DNA from: Fervidobacterium_A thailandense
GTDB lineage: Bacteria > Thermotogota > Thermotogae > Thermotogales > Fervidobacteriaceae
NCBI RefSeq assembly: GCF_041505935.1
Contig: NZ_CP140110.1
Reading direction: 5' to 3' (one strand)
DNA: 64,000 nucleotides
The position numbers were made by a program, and so were the translations under genes. The notes under the pieces were generated by a model. The model worked only from the letters and a program-made list of their open reading frames with translations, was not told the origin of the DNA and searched no databases. This document shows, one piece after another, positions 8,078 through 17,499 of this stretch (its first letter is position 1; every line of letters begins with the position of its first letter).

Positions 8078-8341
8078 GTGGAAGGTATCAACAAACAGGA
8101 GATTATTAAGGAGTTCCAGATTCATGAAAGCGACACCGGAAGTACGGCCGTTCAAATTGCGCTCCTGACGGCAAGGATCAGGCACCTGACCGAGCACCTC
8201 AAGAACCATCCGAAGGATTTCCACTCCAGAAGAGGTCTCATGAAAATGGTTGGCCGTAGGAGGAAGATGTTGAAATACCTCATGAAGAAGGATCCGGAGC
8301 TGTACAGACAGCTTTTGGAGAAACTTGATCTGAGGAAGTAA
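8078..8341 (+). CDS. rpsO: 30S ribosomal protein S15
   Basis: 87 aa, the normal length for bacterial S15 (88-89). Conserved elements seen: HESDTGS near residues 15-21, ALLTARI, HLKNHPKDFHSRRGLM (16S rRNA-binding loop) and RRRKMLKYL. Binds the central domain of 16S rRNA early in 30S assembly. Start: GTG 8078, 7 nt after GGAGGTG; a longer in-frame version from 8021 adds a Cys/Trp-rich extension not found in S15 and is rejected. It is followed by a strong terminator, so it is probably monocistronic. The usual neighbour pnp is not here. Confidence 0.97.
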   Translation: MEGINKQEIIKEFQIHESDTGSTAVQIALLTARIRHLTEHLKNHPKDFHSRRGLMKMVGRRRKMLKYLMKKDPELYRQLLEKLDLRK

Positions 8342-8373
8342 GAACCTCCAAAATCACAAAAATCACACTCGAT

Positions 8374-8402
8374 AAAACGGGCGGTCTACGCCCGTTTTTT
8401 TA
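8374..8402 (+). terminator. Rho-independent terminator after rpsO
   Basis: Stem AAAACGGGCG / CGCCCGTTTT (10 bp, GTCTA loop) followed by a run of T, 33 bp after the rpsO stop. Confidence 0.95.
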
Positions 8403-8437
8403 CGAATTATCCAAGATTTTTGGGAGCGTTGAGAGTG

Positions 8438-9472
8438 ATGGAGAGGAATCTGTACGATCTGGAAGCTTACGATTATCACCTTCCCGAAGAACTGATTGCC
8501 CAGGAACCAGTTGAGCCACGCGATGCCTCCAGGTTGATGGTGATCAACAGGAAAACGGGAACGATAGAGCACAGAATCTTTCGGGAAATCGTGGAGTACT
8601 TAATTCCCGGGGACACGATGGTCTTCAACGTAAGCAAGGTCATACCGGCGAGACTGGTTGGTAGGAAATCCACCGGTGCGAAGGTGGAGGTACTTCTTTT
8701 GGAAAAACTCGGTGAAGGTGTTTGGAAATGCTTGGTCAAACCGGGCAAGGCGATAAAGGATGGAACGGTTCTAATATTCGGTGAAGCGCAGGATAGCTTG
8801 ATGGCAAAGTGCTTAGGGCGCGCCGAGGAAGGCACACGAATTCTCGAGTTTTCCGCAAAATCTGATTCCGAGATATTTTCGTTCGGCCAAGTACCACTTC
8901 CGCATTACATAAAGAACCAGAGCATAGATTTCCAACGGTACCAAACCGTCTACGCGAAGAACGAGGGGAGCGTGGCTGCACCAACAGCTGGGTTGCACTT
9001 CACACCGGAACTGATCGAAAGGATTAAAAAGAAAGGCGTGAACATAGCGGAGATCACTCTCCATGTGGGGATAGGAACCTTCAGACCTGTGAAGGCCAAA
9101 GACATTCGTGAACACAAAATGCACGAGGAGTTTTACGTAGTTCCGAAGGAAACCGTTCAAGTCATAAACGAGACTAAGAAGTCTGGTGGTAGAATAATAG
9201 CCGTTGGAACAACCTCGGTAAGAACGCTCGAAACGATTGCAAGACTCCCTCTTGCAGACTCTTATTCCGGGAAAACCGATATCTTCATCTATCCGCCGTT
9301 CGAGTTCAAACTGGTGGATGCTTTAGTTACAAATTTCCATCTCCCAAAATCAACGTTATTGATGCTTGTGAGTGCGTTTGCTGGATACGATCTAACGATG
9401 AAATTTTACAATTTAGCTGTGGCGGAGAGATACAGATTTTTCTCGTTCGGTGATGCGTGCTTCATCATCTGA
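8438..9472 (+). CDS. queA: S-adenosylmethionine:tRNA ribosyltransferase-isomerase QueA
   Basis: About 344 aa. Transfers the ribosyl part of SAM to preQ1 at the wobble position of tRNA(Asn/Asp/His/Tyr) to make epoxyqueuosine. Seen: the N-terminal YDYHLPEELIAQEPVEPRDASRL block, the GEGVWKCLVKPGK segment, and the strongly conserved APTAGLHFT and HVGIGTFRPV motifs in the middle, then VTNFHLPKSTLLMLVSAFAG near the C-terminus. Start is slightly uncertain: GGGAG at 8422-8426 suits GTG 8435 (8-nt spacing) or ATG 8438 (11 nt); both give almost the same protein. No other queuosine gene is in the window. The distance to ruvC is 152 bp with a promoter candidate, so they may be separate units. Confidence 0.96.
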   Translation: MERNLYDLEAYDYHLPEELIAQEPVEPRDASRLMVINRKTGTIEHRIFREIVEYLIPGDTMVFNVSKVIPARLVGRKSTGAKVEVLLLEKLGEGVWKCLVKPGKAIKDGTVLIFGEAQDSLMAKCLGRAEEGTRILEFSAKSDSEIFSFGQVPLPHYIKNQSIDFQRYQTVYAKNEGSVAAPTAGLHFTPELIERIKKKGVNIAEITLHVGIGTFRPVKAKDIREHKMHEEFYVVPKETVQVINETKKSGGRIIAVGTTSVRTLETIARLPLADSYSGKTDIFIYPPFEFKLVDALVTNFHLPKSTLLMLVSAFAGYDLTMKFYNLAVAERYRFFSFGDACFII

Positions 9473-9492
9473 GTTAACAATATTAAACACTC

Positions 9493-9529
9493 CCCCCGTA
9501 ACGCAAACCTCTCAGCACGGGGGTATAAT
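9493..9529 (+). promoter_or_regulatory. GC hairpin abutting a consensus -10 upstream of ruvC
   Basis: CCCCCGT (9493-9499) pairs with ACGGGGG (9517-9523) over a 17-nt loop, and a perfect TATAAT follows at 9524-9529. There is no T-tract, so it is not a standard terminator. The -10 would start ruvC with a leader of about 90 nt, but its -35 is poor (ACGCAA). Confidence 0.45.
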
Positions 9530-9624
9530 ATAGAATCGGACAACAGCCCATAGAAAGGGTATGAGGTCCGCAAATTCTCAGAGAACGACCGAGAACGAGC
9601 AGAAACTTTCAAGGAGCAATCGAG

Positions 9625-10098
9625 ATGCGAATTTTAGGGATTGATCCGGGTTACGGCATCGTTGGTTATGGTATCGTTGAGAAGTCGGGCAACAAGATCT
9701 CCTACGTGTCACACGGTGCGATAACAACGGACAAAGATGAAAGGTTTGATGAGCGTCTTGAACGTGTTTACAGAGGCATCTTGGATGTTATCGCGCATTA
9801 CCAACCGGAGCTTGTTGCTGTTGAAAATATCTACTTTTATAAAAACGTGAAGACCGCCATTTACGTGGGGGAGGCACGTGGGGTCATCCTTCTTGCCGCA
9901 CGGCACTCCAATTTACCTGTCGTTGAATTCACACCTCATCAGGTAAAACTCGCCATCACCGGTTACGGTCGGGCTGACAAGCAACAGATTCAGAAGGTTA
10001 TCAAGATACTCCTCAAGCTCGATGAGATCCCAAAGCCCGACGATGCGGCGGACGCACTCGCGATTGCGTGGTGTGCCGCCGTACAGACAACCCGGTGA
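9625..10098 (+). CDS. ruvC: Holliday junction resolvase RuvC
   Basis: 157 aa, close to the family length (about 160-173). Cuts Holliday junctions symmetrically in complex with RuvAB. The four catalytic acidic residues can be seen: Asp7 in GIDPG, Glu67 in VAVENI, and Asp140 and Asp143 in PDDAADALA. The YFYKNVKTAI loop matches the DNA-contacting region with its stacking aromatic. Start: ATG behind AAGGAGC with 7-8 nt spacing. polC follows 55 bp later in the same direction, so the two may be co-transcribed. ruvA and ruvB are not in the window. Confidence 0.97.
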   Translation: MRILGIDPGYGIVGYGIVEKSGNKISYVSHGAITTDKDERFDERLERVYRGILDVIAHYQPELVAVENIYFYKNVKTAIYVGEARGVILLAARHSNLPVVEFTPHQVKLAITGYGRADKQQIQKVIKILLKLDEIPKPDDAADALAIAWCAAVQTTR

Positions 10099-10153
10099 GA
10101 AACAGTTCTTTCCGAGGTCTTTAAGGGTATTTGTCCGGAATGGGGTGTTTGCA

Positions 10154-13100
10154 ATGATCTACACGTTCAAAGTTTCAAAACCGTTGAGTAATATTGGGAA
10201 GAAATTAGGTCTTGATGTTTCCGGTGTGCTAAAGCGCGTAATTTACGATAGGCAACGCCAGTGTGTGACCTTCGTTGTGGAGAACTTTTCCGGAGAGCTC
10301 GAAAGCTTCCGGGAATCTTTGTGCAACTACATAGGCGTGCACGTTGAGGTGTTGAATGAAAAATCCGAAAATCATTCTCAGTTGAGCGAGACTGAGTTAA
10401 AAGAACGCACCTTTCGCTTACTCAACGGCTCCGGGAGGTACCTTGACAGGATCGAAATCGATGGTGACAGACTTATTATCTACGCGATAGGTGAGTTCGG
10501 TAAGAGTCATATCCTCTCGAGGCTAAAAAAAGTAAAGCCACAACTTCCCTTCAAAGAGTTTGTTGTTGAGTTGAGTAACGTTGAGGTGAAGATAGATCCC
10601 AAAGAAGTCCTAACCCAGGTCAGTACAATTTCGACTGACTCATCGAACCCCGATGACGGCGGAGCCGATGATGTAATCGATTTGACCAGAGAAAAAATTG
10701 AAGAGTTCCTCAAGAACATATATTCACCTTCGAACATGCCCCAGACGAAGAAAAGGTCAAAACTTTACGGCAAGGTTTTCAAAATCGATAGACCGTCGGA
10801 AGAGGTTTTAAACGTCTACATCACAGATAAAAAGGATTCAACACTTTGCAAATTTTTCAATTCCAAGGCAAAATTATACGGAGACAAAATCTCCGAGGGT
10901 AAGTGGTACATTTTTACCGGCACCTTGGACGTGGACAAATTCGGAGTAACGTTCTTCAAAAGCGAGAACGCAACCGAGATTCCACCGCTCGACAGGATGG
11001 ATAACGCCCCTCAAAAGCGCGTAGAACTGCACGCGCACACAAAGATGAGCGACCTGGACAGCGTTCTGAGCGTTGAAGAGTACGTCCGCGTTGCACGGGA
11101 CTGGGGTTGGAAGGCTCTCGCGGTTACGGATCATGGAAACGTTCAGGCAATACCCGAGTTCTACGAGTTGGCATCGTCAAACGGTTTGAAACCCATTTTC
11201 GGTGCCGAGTTGTACGTTGCACACGATCCCAAACAGATCATGATAAATCCCATCGATGGCGAGATTTCCGAAGCTACTTACGTCGTTATTGACCTTGAAA
11301 CGACGGGGCTCAACCCAAGACAGGACGAAATCATGGAAATAGGAGCTGTTAAAACAAGAAACGGGGAAGTGATCGAAGAATTCCACACGTTCGTTAAACC
11401 GGACCAGTTGAAGGAAAAAAGCCTTAGGATAACAGGAATCACCGAAGAGATGTTGAAAAACGCTCCACGGATAGAGGATGTGGTTGGTAAACTCTACGAG
11501 TTCCTCGGAGGTTGCGTTATTGTTGCACACAACGCGGACTTTGACGTCACTTTTCTTCAGAACACCTTCTCGAAATTCGGTTTCAGCTTCAACCCACCGT
11601 ACATCGATACACTCAGGCTTGCCAACGCGCTCTTGAAGAACAAGATAAAATCATTCTCTCTCGATAAACTCGTCGATTACTTCGGGCTCGGGACTTTCCA
11701 GCACCACAGGGCTCTCGACGATGCGAGGATCACGGTGAAGGTCTTCTGGAAACTCATAGACCTTGCCAAGAAGAGATCGATAACGACCTTCGATAAGTTG
11801 AACAAACTCGTCGAAACGATCAACCCGCTAACAAAGCATCCAAAACACCTTACCGTACTCGTACGGAATAGAACGGGTTTAAAAAACCTCTACAAACTCA
11901 TCTCAAAATCCCACACGGAAACCTTCTTCACCGTTCCACAGGTGCTACGTTCCGATCTGGAGACTCACCGGGAAGGTTTACTCATAGGTACCGGGTGCCC
12001 GAACTCCGAGATTTTTGAGATCGCATTAAAAGGTGACAGAGGGGCACTACTTGAAGCACTCAAATTCTACGATTATGTCGAAATCGTCCCACTGGACACG
12101 ATCGTTTCCGAGGAATTCACACCGGAAGAGGCCAAAGAAGCCTACAAGCTTCTGTACGAAGTTGCAAAGGAATTGAACATGCCGGTTGTCATGGTGTCGA
12201 ACGCGCACTTTTTGGATCCCGAGGACATCAAAGCCAGAAAGGTACTCCTCGCACCACAGAGTAACGTCGAGGACGCGGAGGCAAATTATTACCTCAGAAC
12301 AACGGAAGAAATGCTCAGAGCGGCTTTTGAGATATTCGAAAGCGAGGGAATCGCCGAGGAGGTAGTCATCCACAATCCAAACAGGATCGCCGAGAGTATT
12401 GAAGAGATTAAACCAGTTGAAAAGAAACTACACCCACCGAAAATTGAGGGTGCAGAAGAGCGTCTCAGGGAAATGACCTACCAAAAGGCTTACGAGCTCT
12501 ACGGAAACCCGCTCCCGGAGCTTGTTGAAAAGCGCATTGAGAGGGAACTCAACAGCATCATAGGGCACGGTTACGCCGTGCTTTATATGATAGCTCACCT
12601 GATTGTTAAGAAAGCTGCCGAAGATGGCTACGTGGTCGGTTCACGTGGCTCGGTAGGTTCGTCGCTCGTTGCCCACCTTGTGGGAATAACCGAGGTCAAT
12701 CCACTGCCGGCACACTACAGATGTCCGGATTGTAAGTACGTGGAGTTCCACGAGGAGTACGGCTCAGGATACGATCTACCAAATAAACGCTGCCCAAGGT
12801 GTGGCGCAAAACTACAAAAGGCTGGACAGGATATACCGTTCGAAGTTTTCATGGGCTTTGAGGGAGATAAGGTTCCAGATATTGATTTGAACTTCTCGGG
12901 CGAGTACCAGGAACGAGCGCACAGGTACATAGAAGAACTGTTCGGAAAGTCTTACGTCTTTAGGGCCGGTACGATAAACACGATCGCCGACAGAAGCGCG
13001 GTCGGTTTCGTTAAATCTTACATGGAGGACAAAACCGGTAAGATCGTCAACCCCCTCCACCCGGCCGAGCAAGAGCGTCTTGCCATGTACGTTACGGGAG

Positions 13101-14305
13101 TTAAACGTACGACCGGTCAACATCCGGGAGGATTGATGATAGTTCCCAGCGACATGGATATCCACGACTTCACTCCGTATCAATACCCGGCGAACGACAA
13201 GAAGGCCGGCGTCTTCACCACACACTTTGCGTACGAATCCATTCACGACGACCTTGTAAAGCTCGATGCGCTCGGTCACGATGATCCAACGATGATAAAA
13301 CTCCTCCACGAATACAGCGGAGTGGATCCGATGACCGTTCCGATGGACGATAAAGACACCATGAGCATCTTCTCGTCCGTAAAAGTCCTCAAGGTTGATC
13401 CGGAGGAGCTGGGAACGGACGTGGGAACGATAGGGATTCCCGAATTTGGTACGGATTTTGTCATGGGAATGCTGCGCGAGACAAGGCCGAAGACATTTGC
13501 CGAGCTCGTGAGGATTTCCGGGCTTTCGCACGGAACAGACGTGTGGCTCGGAAATGCGCAGACACTCATCCAGAAGAAAATTGCCACACTTTCGGAGGTT
13601 ATCTCATGTCGTGACGACATCATGCTTTATCTCATCCACAAAGGAGTACCACCCGCGGCGGCGTTCAAGATCATGGAGAACGTTCGAAAAGGTAAAGGAT
13701 TGAAGGAAGAGGAAGTTCAGTTGATGAAAGAGTACGGTGTACCGGATTGGTTCATAGAGTCATGTCAGAAGATCAAGTACCTCTTTCCAAAGGCGCACGC
13801 CGTGGCTTATGTGAGTATGGCATTCAGAATCGCGTACTTTAAAGTCCATTACCCTCTTGCCTTCTACGCGGCCTTCTTTTCCACAAAAGGTGACGAATTC
13901 GACGCCGAGTTCATACTTAAAGGTAAAGATGCGATAAAGCGTAGACTAAACGAGCTGGCTGCGAACGTTAAGAAAGACGTCAAAGAAAAGAACGAAGAAA
14001 AAGTACTCCAGGCCGCACTCGAGATGATGCTCAGGGGATTTGGATTCAAAAAGCCAGATTTACGAAGAAGCGATGCAACGAGGTTCATCATCGATGGAAA
14101 GGACCTCATCATCCCGTTCAACAAAATCCGTGGTATAGGTGAGAACGTTGCCCGCGCGATAGTTGAGAAAAGAAATGAGAAGATGTACACCTCGGTAGAG
14201 GATTTGGCAAACCGTGCAAAAGTGACGAAAGCGCAAATCGAAGTACTCAGAAGGCTCGGGGTACTCGACGGTCTACCCGAAACGGATCAGGCTACACTCT
14301 TCTGA
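10154..14305 (+). CDS. polC: DNA polymerase III alpha subunit, PolC type
   Basis: 1383 aa. Replicative polymerase with built-in proofreading. Domains in order: N-terminal region and OB-fold (to about 285), PHP domain starting RVELHAHTKMSD (about 290), 3'-5' exonuclease inserted in the PHP (about 375-540) with the DEDDh residues in VIDLETTG, HNADFD and HRALDD, the rest of PHP, then the polymerase core with a Cys4 zinc site (CPDC...CPRC, about 856-885), the catalytic PDIDLNFSGEYQ (about 905) and a helix-hairpin-helix IRGIGENVARAI near the C-terminus. The order is that of PolC of Firmicutes and Thermotogae. Start: ATG 10154 with GGGGTG upstream; a longer frame from 10022 runs through the ruvC end and has no ribosome site. 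Confidence 0.97.
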   Translation: MIYTFKVSKPLSNIGKKLGLDVSGVLKRVIYDRQRQCVTFVVENFSGELESFRESLCNYIGVHVEVLNEKSENHSQLSETELKERTFRLLNGSGRYLDRIEIDGDRLIIYAIGEFGKSHILSRLKKVKPQLPFKEFVVELSNVEVKIDPKEVLTQVSTISTDSSNPDDGGADDVIDLTREKIEEFLKNIYSPSNMPQTKKRSKLYGKVFKIDRPSEEVLNVYITDKKDSTLCKFFNSKAKLYGDKISEGKWYIFTGTLDVDKFGVTFFKSENATEIPPLDRMDNAPQKRVELHAHTKMSDLDSVLSVEEYVRVARDWGWKALAVTDHGNVQAIPEFYELASSNGLKPIFGAELYVAHDPKQIMINPIDGEISEATYVVIDLETTGLNPRQDEIMEIGAVKTRNGEVIEEFHTFVKPDQLKEKSLRITGITEEMLKNAPRIEDVVGKLYEFLGGCVIVAHNADFDVTFLQNTFSKFGFSFNPPYIDTLRLANALLKNKIKSFSLDKLVDYFGLGTFQHHRALDDARITVKVFWKLIDLAKKRSITTFDKLNKLVETINPLTKHPKHLTVLVRNRTGLKNLYKLISKSHTETFFTVPQVLRSDLETHREGLLIGTGCPNSEIFEIALKGDRGALLEALKFYDYVEIVPLDTIVSEEFTPEEAKEAYKLLYEVAKELNMPVVMVSNAHFLDPEDIKARKVLLAPQSNVEDAEANYYLRTTEEMLRAAFEIFESEGIAEEVVIHNPNRIAESIEEIKPVEKKLHPPKIEGAEERLREMTYQKAYELYGNPLPELVEKRIERELNSIIGHGYAVLYMIAHLIVKKAAEDGYVVGSRGSVGSSLVAHLVGITEVNPLPAHYRCPDCKYVEFHEEYGSGYDLPNKRCPRCGAKLQKAGQDIPFEVFMGFEGDKVPDIDLNFSGEYQERAHRYIEELFGKSYVFRAGTINTIADRSAVGFVKSYMEDKTGKIVNPLHPAEQERLAMYVTGVKRTTGQHPGGLMIVPSDMDIHDFTPYQYPANDKKAGVFTTHFAYESIHDDLVKLDALGHDDPTMIKLLHEYSGVDPMTVPMDDKDTMSIFSSVKVLKVDPEELGTDVGTIGIPEFGTDFVMGMLRETRPKTFAELVRISGLSHGTDVWLGNAQTLIQKKIATLSEVISCRDDIMLYLIHKGVPPAAAFKIMENVRKGKGLKEEEVQLMKEYGVPDWFIESCQKIKYLFPKAHAVAYVSMAFRIAYFKVHYPLAFYAAFFSTKGDEFDAEFILKGKDAIKRRLNELAANVKKDVKEKNEEKVLQAALEMMLRGFGFKKPDLRRSDATRFIIDGKDLIIPFNKIRGIGENVARAIVEKRNEKMYTSVEDLANRAKVTKAQIEVLRRLGVLDGLPETDQATLF

Positions 14306-14349
14306 ACACCGCTGCTCAAGGAAAAGGAGTACAAAATTTAGAACCGCTA

Positions 14350-14358
14350 TGATATAAT
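14350..14358 (+). promoter_or_regulatory. Extended -10 promoter for secG-tyrS
   Basis: TGATATAAT: a perfect -10 with extended TGn; the -35 position (TACAAA) is weak. It lies about 48 nt before the secG start. Confidence 0.6.
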
Positions 14359-14405
14359 TTTCTCCGAGCACTTGTTCCAAATTAAAACAAACTGGAGGTG
14401 TTTTC

Positions 14406-14639
14406 ATGCTTGCGGTGATACTCTTGGTAATCCACGCACTCATTTCAGCTGGCCTCATCTTCATGGTCCTTCAGGAGATGGAGAAGTTCTCCGAACTTGG
14501 TGGAGCTTTCGGTTCCGGTGCGGCCTATACGATGTTTGGTAGGAAAAGAGGGCTCGATACATCTGGAAAGATAACCGTCGGTTTGGCCATCGCGTTCTTT
14601 GCCATGTGCTTTCTGGTTTCGTTCGTAATCGTGCGTTGA
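14406..14639 (+). CDS. secG: Preprotein translocase subunit SecG
   Basis: 77 aa. Two transmembrane helices (about residues 1-22 and 52-75) flank a cytoplasmic loop with the conserved GGAFGSGAAYTMFGRKRGLD pattern, including the F-G-x-x-x-x-x-x-F-G signature of SecG. It is the accessory subunit of the SecYEG channel and improves SecA-driven export. The ribosome site TGGAGGTG stands 6 nt before ATG. tyrS follows after 54 bp and is probably co-transcribed from the extended -10 promoter upstream of secG. Confidence 0.95.
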   Translation: MLAVILLVIHALISAGLIFMVLQEMEKFSELGGAFGSGAAYTMFGRKRGLDTSGKITVGLAIAFFAMCFLVSFVIVR

Positions 14640-14693
14640 CGGGATAGAAACGTTTATTGATGATTCTTCCCAATGTCTTAGGAGGCTGGTTTC

Positions 14694-15887
14694 ATGTTAT
14701 CGCCGGAACGTCAACTTGAGATCCTGAAGAGGAACGTCGTAGACCTTGTAAACGAGGAGGAACTGCTTGAGAGACTGAAAACTGGCCGACCTTTGCGTGT
14801 GAAACTCGGTGTTGATCCGTCAAGACCGGACCTTCATCTTGGGCATGCCGTGGTGCTCAGAAAACTGAAAGAGTTCCAAGATCTTGGGCACCACGTTATC
14901 CTCATCATTGGTGATTTCACCGCGATGATTGGAGATCCCTCCGGCCGAAACACCACACGCCCCATGCTATCCAGGGAGGAAGTTCAGGAAAACGCCAAAA
15001 CATACGCACAGCAAGCGTTCATGATACTGGATAGGGAAAAGACCGAGATCCGCTACAACAACGAATGGCTCGGTGCTATGACCTTTGCCGATGTCGTCAA
15101 ACTCGCCGGGAAGTATACAGTTGCGCGGATGCTTGAGCGTGAGGATTTTGCGAAACGTTACGCTGAGGGAAGCCCGATAAGTATCGCGGAGTTTCTGTAT
15201 CCACTTGCGCAAGCGTACGATTCGGTGGCCATTCAGGCGGATGTTGAGCTTGGTGGGACAGATCAGCTCTTCAACCTCTTGGTTGGGAGGAAGATCCAGG
15301 AGGAGTACGGTCTAAAACCACAGATAGTGATGACGATGCCCATCATCGAGGGAACGGATGGCAAATTGAAGATGAGCAAGAGTTACAACAACTACATCGG
15401 ATTCACTGACGAGCCAAAAGACATGTACGGTAAAGTCATGTCAATTCCCGACGAGCTCATCGTCAAGTACGCTCGGTTGTTGACCGATACTCCGGAAGAA
15501 GTTTTGACGAAGATGGAACGGGAAATCTCGGAAAAGCTTGTCAACCCAAGAGATTACAAAATGTGGCTTGCGCGTGAAATAGTAAAACAGTTCCACGGGG
15601 AAGAAAAAGCGAAAGAGGCTGAGGAGTATTTTGTGACCGTCTTCCAGAAAAAAGAGATTCCAGACGAAATGCCTCAAGTACAAGTACCAAAAGGTAGCTA
15701 CAACGTTGTCGATCTCCTTGAAAAACTCAACATCGGTTCGAGAAGCGAAATTAAGCGTCTAATAATGCAAGGCGGTGTGTACTGGGACAGCAACAGAATC
15801 GACAACTTCAAGTCTTCCGTGGAAATCGTCGGCGAACACATCTTGCGTATCGGAAAGCGTGTTTTTATAAGGGTTTTGGGAATTTAG
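14694..15887 (+). CDS. tyrS: Tyrosyl-tRNA synthetase
   Basis: 397 aa class Ic aminoacyl-tRNA synthetase. The HIGH-like motif is HLGH (48-51) and the second signature is KMSKS (about 225-229); the tyrosine-binding YPLAQAYDS and GGTDQLFN segments are seen between them. A C-terminal S4-like RNA-binding domain (about 335-397: LLEKLNIGSRSEIKRLIMQGGVY) contacts tRNA(Tyr). Start: ATG behind AGGAGG with 7-8 nt spacing. No T-box leader is present, unlike many Firmicutes tyrS genes. Confidence 0.97.
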   Translation: MLSPERQLEILKRNVVDLVNEEELLERLKTGRPLRVKLGVDPSRPDLHLGHAVVLRKLKEFQDLGHHVILIIGDFTAMIGDPSGRNTTRPMLSREEVQENAKTYAQQAFMILDREKTEIRYNNEWLGAMTFADVVKLAGKYTVARMLEREDFAKRYAEGSPISIAEFLYPLAQAYDSVAIQADVELGGTDQLFNLLVGRKIQEEYGLKPQIVMTMPIIEGTDGKLKMSKSYNNYIGFTDEPKDMYGKVMSIPDELIVKYARLLTDTPEEVLTKMEREISEKLVNPRDYKMWLAREIVKQFHGEEKAKEAEEYFVTVFQKKEIPDEMPQVQVPKGSYNVVDLLEKLNIGSRSEIKRLIMQGGVYWDSNRIDNFKSSVEIVGEHILRIGKRVFIRVLGI

Positions 15888-15931
15888 ACTTCCAAGCTTC
15901 CACGCAACTTGCACGAAAAATGAAAAGATAT

Positions 15932-15961
15932 TTGCAAAACCGAAATATTTTGTGGTATAAT
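15932..15961 (+). promoter_or_regulatory. Promoter for the Omp-alpha-like gene
   Basis: TTGCAA, 18-nt spacer, TATAAT with extended TGG (TGTGGTATAAT). The same 11-base block occurs before rnr at 39941. The leader is about 55 nt. Confidence 0.75.
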
Positions 15962-16020
15962 ACGGTTGTCAAAAGGGTGTAATGTTTAGTGGGCAAGACA
16001 AAAGGAGAGGGGGTATAACG

Positions 16021-17487
16021 ATGAAAAAGATATTTATCGTTGCATTGCTTGCTACCGCTCTAACGATCTTTGCCAGTTTCAGGGACATTCCAAAGGGACA
16101 CTGGGCCGAGGAGTACGTCAAACGCTTGGCGGAAATTGGTATCGTTACTGGTTTTCCAGATGGGACTTATCGAGGTGACGAATCGGTTACGAGGTACCAG
16201 ATAGCTCTCCTCATCGTTAGAACGTTGAACTACTTGGACGGTGTGATGAAGGAGCTTTTAAACATTCCTACCGCGAAGATTAGCTCTGTTGAAGGGACTG
16301 TTACCACTCTGAGGAACGACCTTGCCACTCTGAAAAACGATATCGAAACGCTGAAGAACAAAGTCGAGATTACGGTAAATTCCAAAGCCGATAAAGCTGA
16401 TATTGAGTCCCTCTACGAAGAGATTGAAAGACTCAACAGTCTTTTAGACCAGGTTAGAGAGTACGTCGACCTTGTGTACGAAACAACGGGAACGAAGGCT
16501 TCCCAAGAAGCCCTCGAGCAGACAAGGGAGACTCTGGAGCAGGCGATAGAGGAACTCAGGGTGCAACTCCAGGATGCGCTCATCAACCTCGAGCTCCACG
16601 AGAGTGACATTATAAAGCTCTATGAGCTTGTTAACAACCTTTCCGACAAGTTCGTTTACACCGATTCCGAAGGTAACCAGAAAGAAGTCAACTTGGCTCA
16701 GTTAAAACAGAACGTGGAGGAGCTTGCTCAAAATTTGTCTGAACTTGAAGTTCGGTTACTCAACATCGAGAGCACGTTGGCAACGGGTTTACCCGCGATC
16801 AGGGATATCGTGTATGGGCTTTCCGAGGAGATAAAAGAGGTTGAAACGTCCGCAACGGCCTACACCGACGTAATGGTCGACCAGTTAAGGATGGAGATGG
16901 CCGAGCGGTGTGAGGGGCTGTCAAGTGAGCTTGAGGCTTTGAAAGCGGGAATAAAGGATCTCGAAGAAAGATTGAATTCCGTCCAAGAAATGCTCACGGA
17001 CGCCATTTTGGGACTCCAAGAACAAGTTTCGGAAATCTCGGTAAAACTTGACACGCTGAACGATTTTGTGGTAAACTTTAGAAATGAAGCCCTTGAACGT
17101 ATTGAGGTACTGGAAATCAAAGTATCGCTCTTGGAGGACCAGATTCTTAGTGTTGAGCAAGTGTTGAGCGAGTCAAAGGTTGGTAGAGACGAGTTTGAGG
17201 AAGCCATGGCAAAAATTCGCGAAGAATTGAATGCAACGAATGCGAAGATATCCATGCAGGATCAGAAACTTGACTCAGCCGTCAAAGAATTGTCCACTCA
17301 AATTGCCGCAAACAAGGAAGAGGTAAGTAAATCACAAAAAGAAGCGGAAGTACTAAAGAAGGAACTGGAAAAGTCAAAGAAAGAGTCTGAAGAACTCAGA
17401 ACGATAGCAACGGTAGGAGCGGTTACGGGTGTAATTGGTTTTATCTTAGGTGTGATTTCCGTTGGTAAAGTCTTTGGTTGGTGGTGA
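16021..17487 (+). CDS. Omp-alpha-like envelope rod protein: SLH domain, coiled coil, C-terminal anchor
   Basis: 488 aa. Signal peptide (1-18), one SLH domain (about 19-75: FRDIPKGHWAEEYVKRL...FPDGTYRGDESVTRYQIA) that should bind peptidoglycan-linked polymer, a very long coiled coil (about 85-460), and a hydrophobic C-terminal segment (about 463-485: ATVGAVTGVIGFILGVISVG). This is the layout of Thermotoga Omp-alpha, the rod that spans the periplasm and holds the outer toga. Residues about 238-295 closely match the SLH-less protein at 6627-7703 (NIESTLATGLPAIRD, YTDVMVDQL). Start: ATG 16021 behind AGGAGAGGGGG; an in-frame start at 15982 precedes the ribosome site and is rejected. The beta-barrel gene follows 134 bp downstream. 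Confidence 0.88.
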   Translation: MKKIFIVALLATALTIFASFRDIPKGHWAEEYVKRLAEIGIVTGFPDGTYRGDESVTRYQIALLIVRTLNYLDGVMKELLNIPTAKISSVEGTVTTLRNDLATLKNDIETLKNKVEITVNSKADKADIESLYEEIERLNSLLDQVREYVDLVYETTGTKASQEALEQTRETLEQAIEELRVQLQDALINLELHESDIIKLYELVNNLSDKFVYTDSEGNQKEVNLAQLKQNVEELAQNLSELEVRLLNIESTLATGLPAIRDIVYGLSEEIKEVETSATAYTDVMVDQLRMEMAERCEGLSSELEALKAGIKDLEERLNSVQEMLTDAILGLQEQVSEISVKLDTLNDFVVNFRNEALERIEVLEIKVSLLEDQILSVEQVLSESKVGRDEFEEAMAKIREELNATNAKISMQDQKLDSAVKELSTQIAANKEEVSKSQKEAEVLKKELEKSKKESEELRTIATVGAVTGVIGFILGVISVGKVFGWW

Positions 17488-17499
17488 TGCTGAATTCTC

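Noticed and set aside
10022..10153. Longer N-terminus for polC inside ruvC
   Set aside because: Overlaps ruvC out of frame and has no ribosome site; ATG 10154 has one.
14306..14405. T-box or riboswitch before secG or tyrS
   Set aside because: The leaders are too short and lack the T-box core; no aptamer-like structure was seen.
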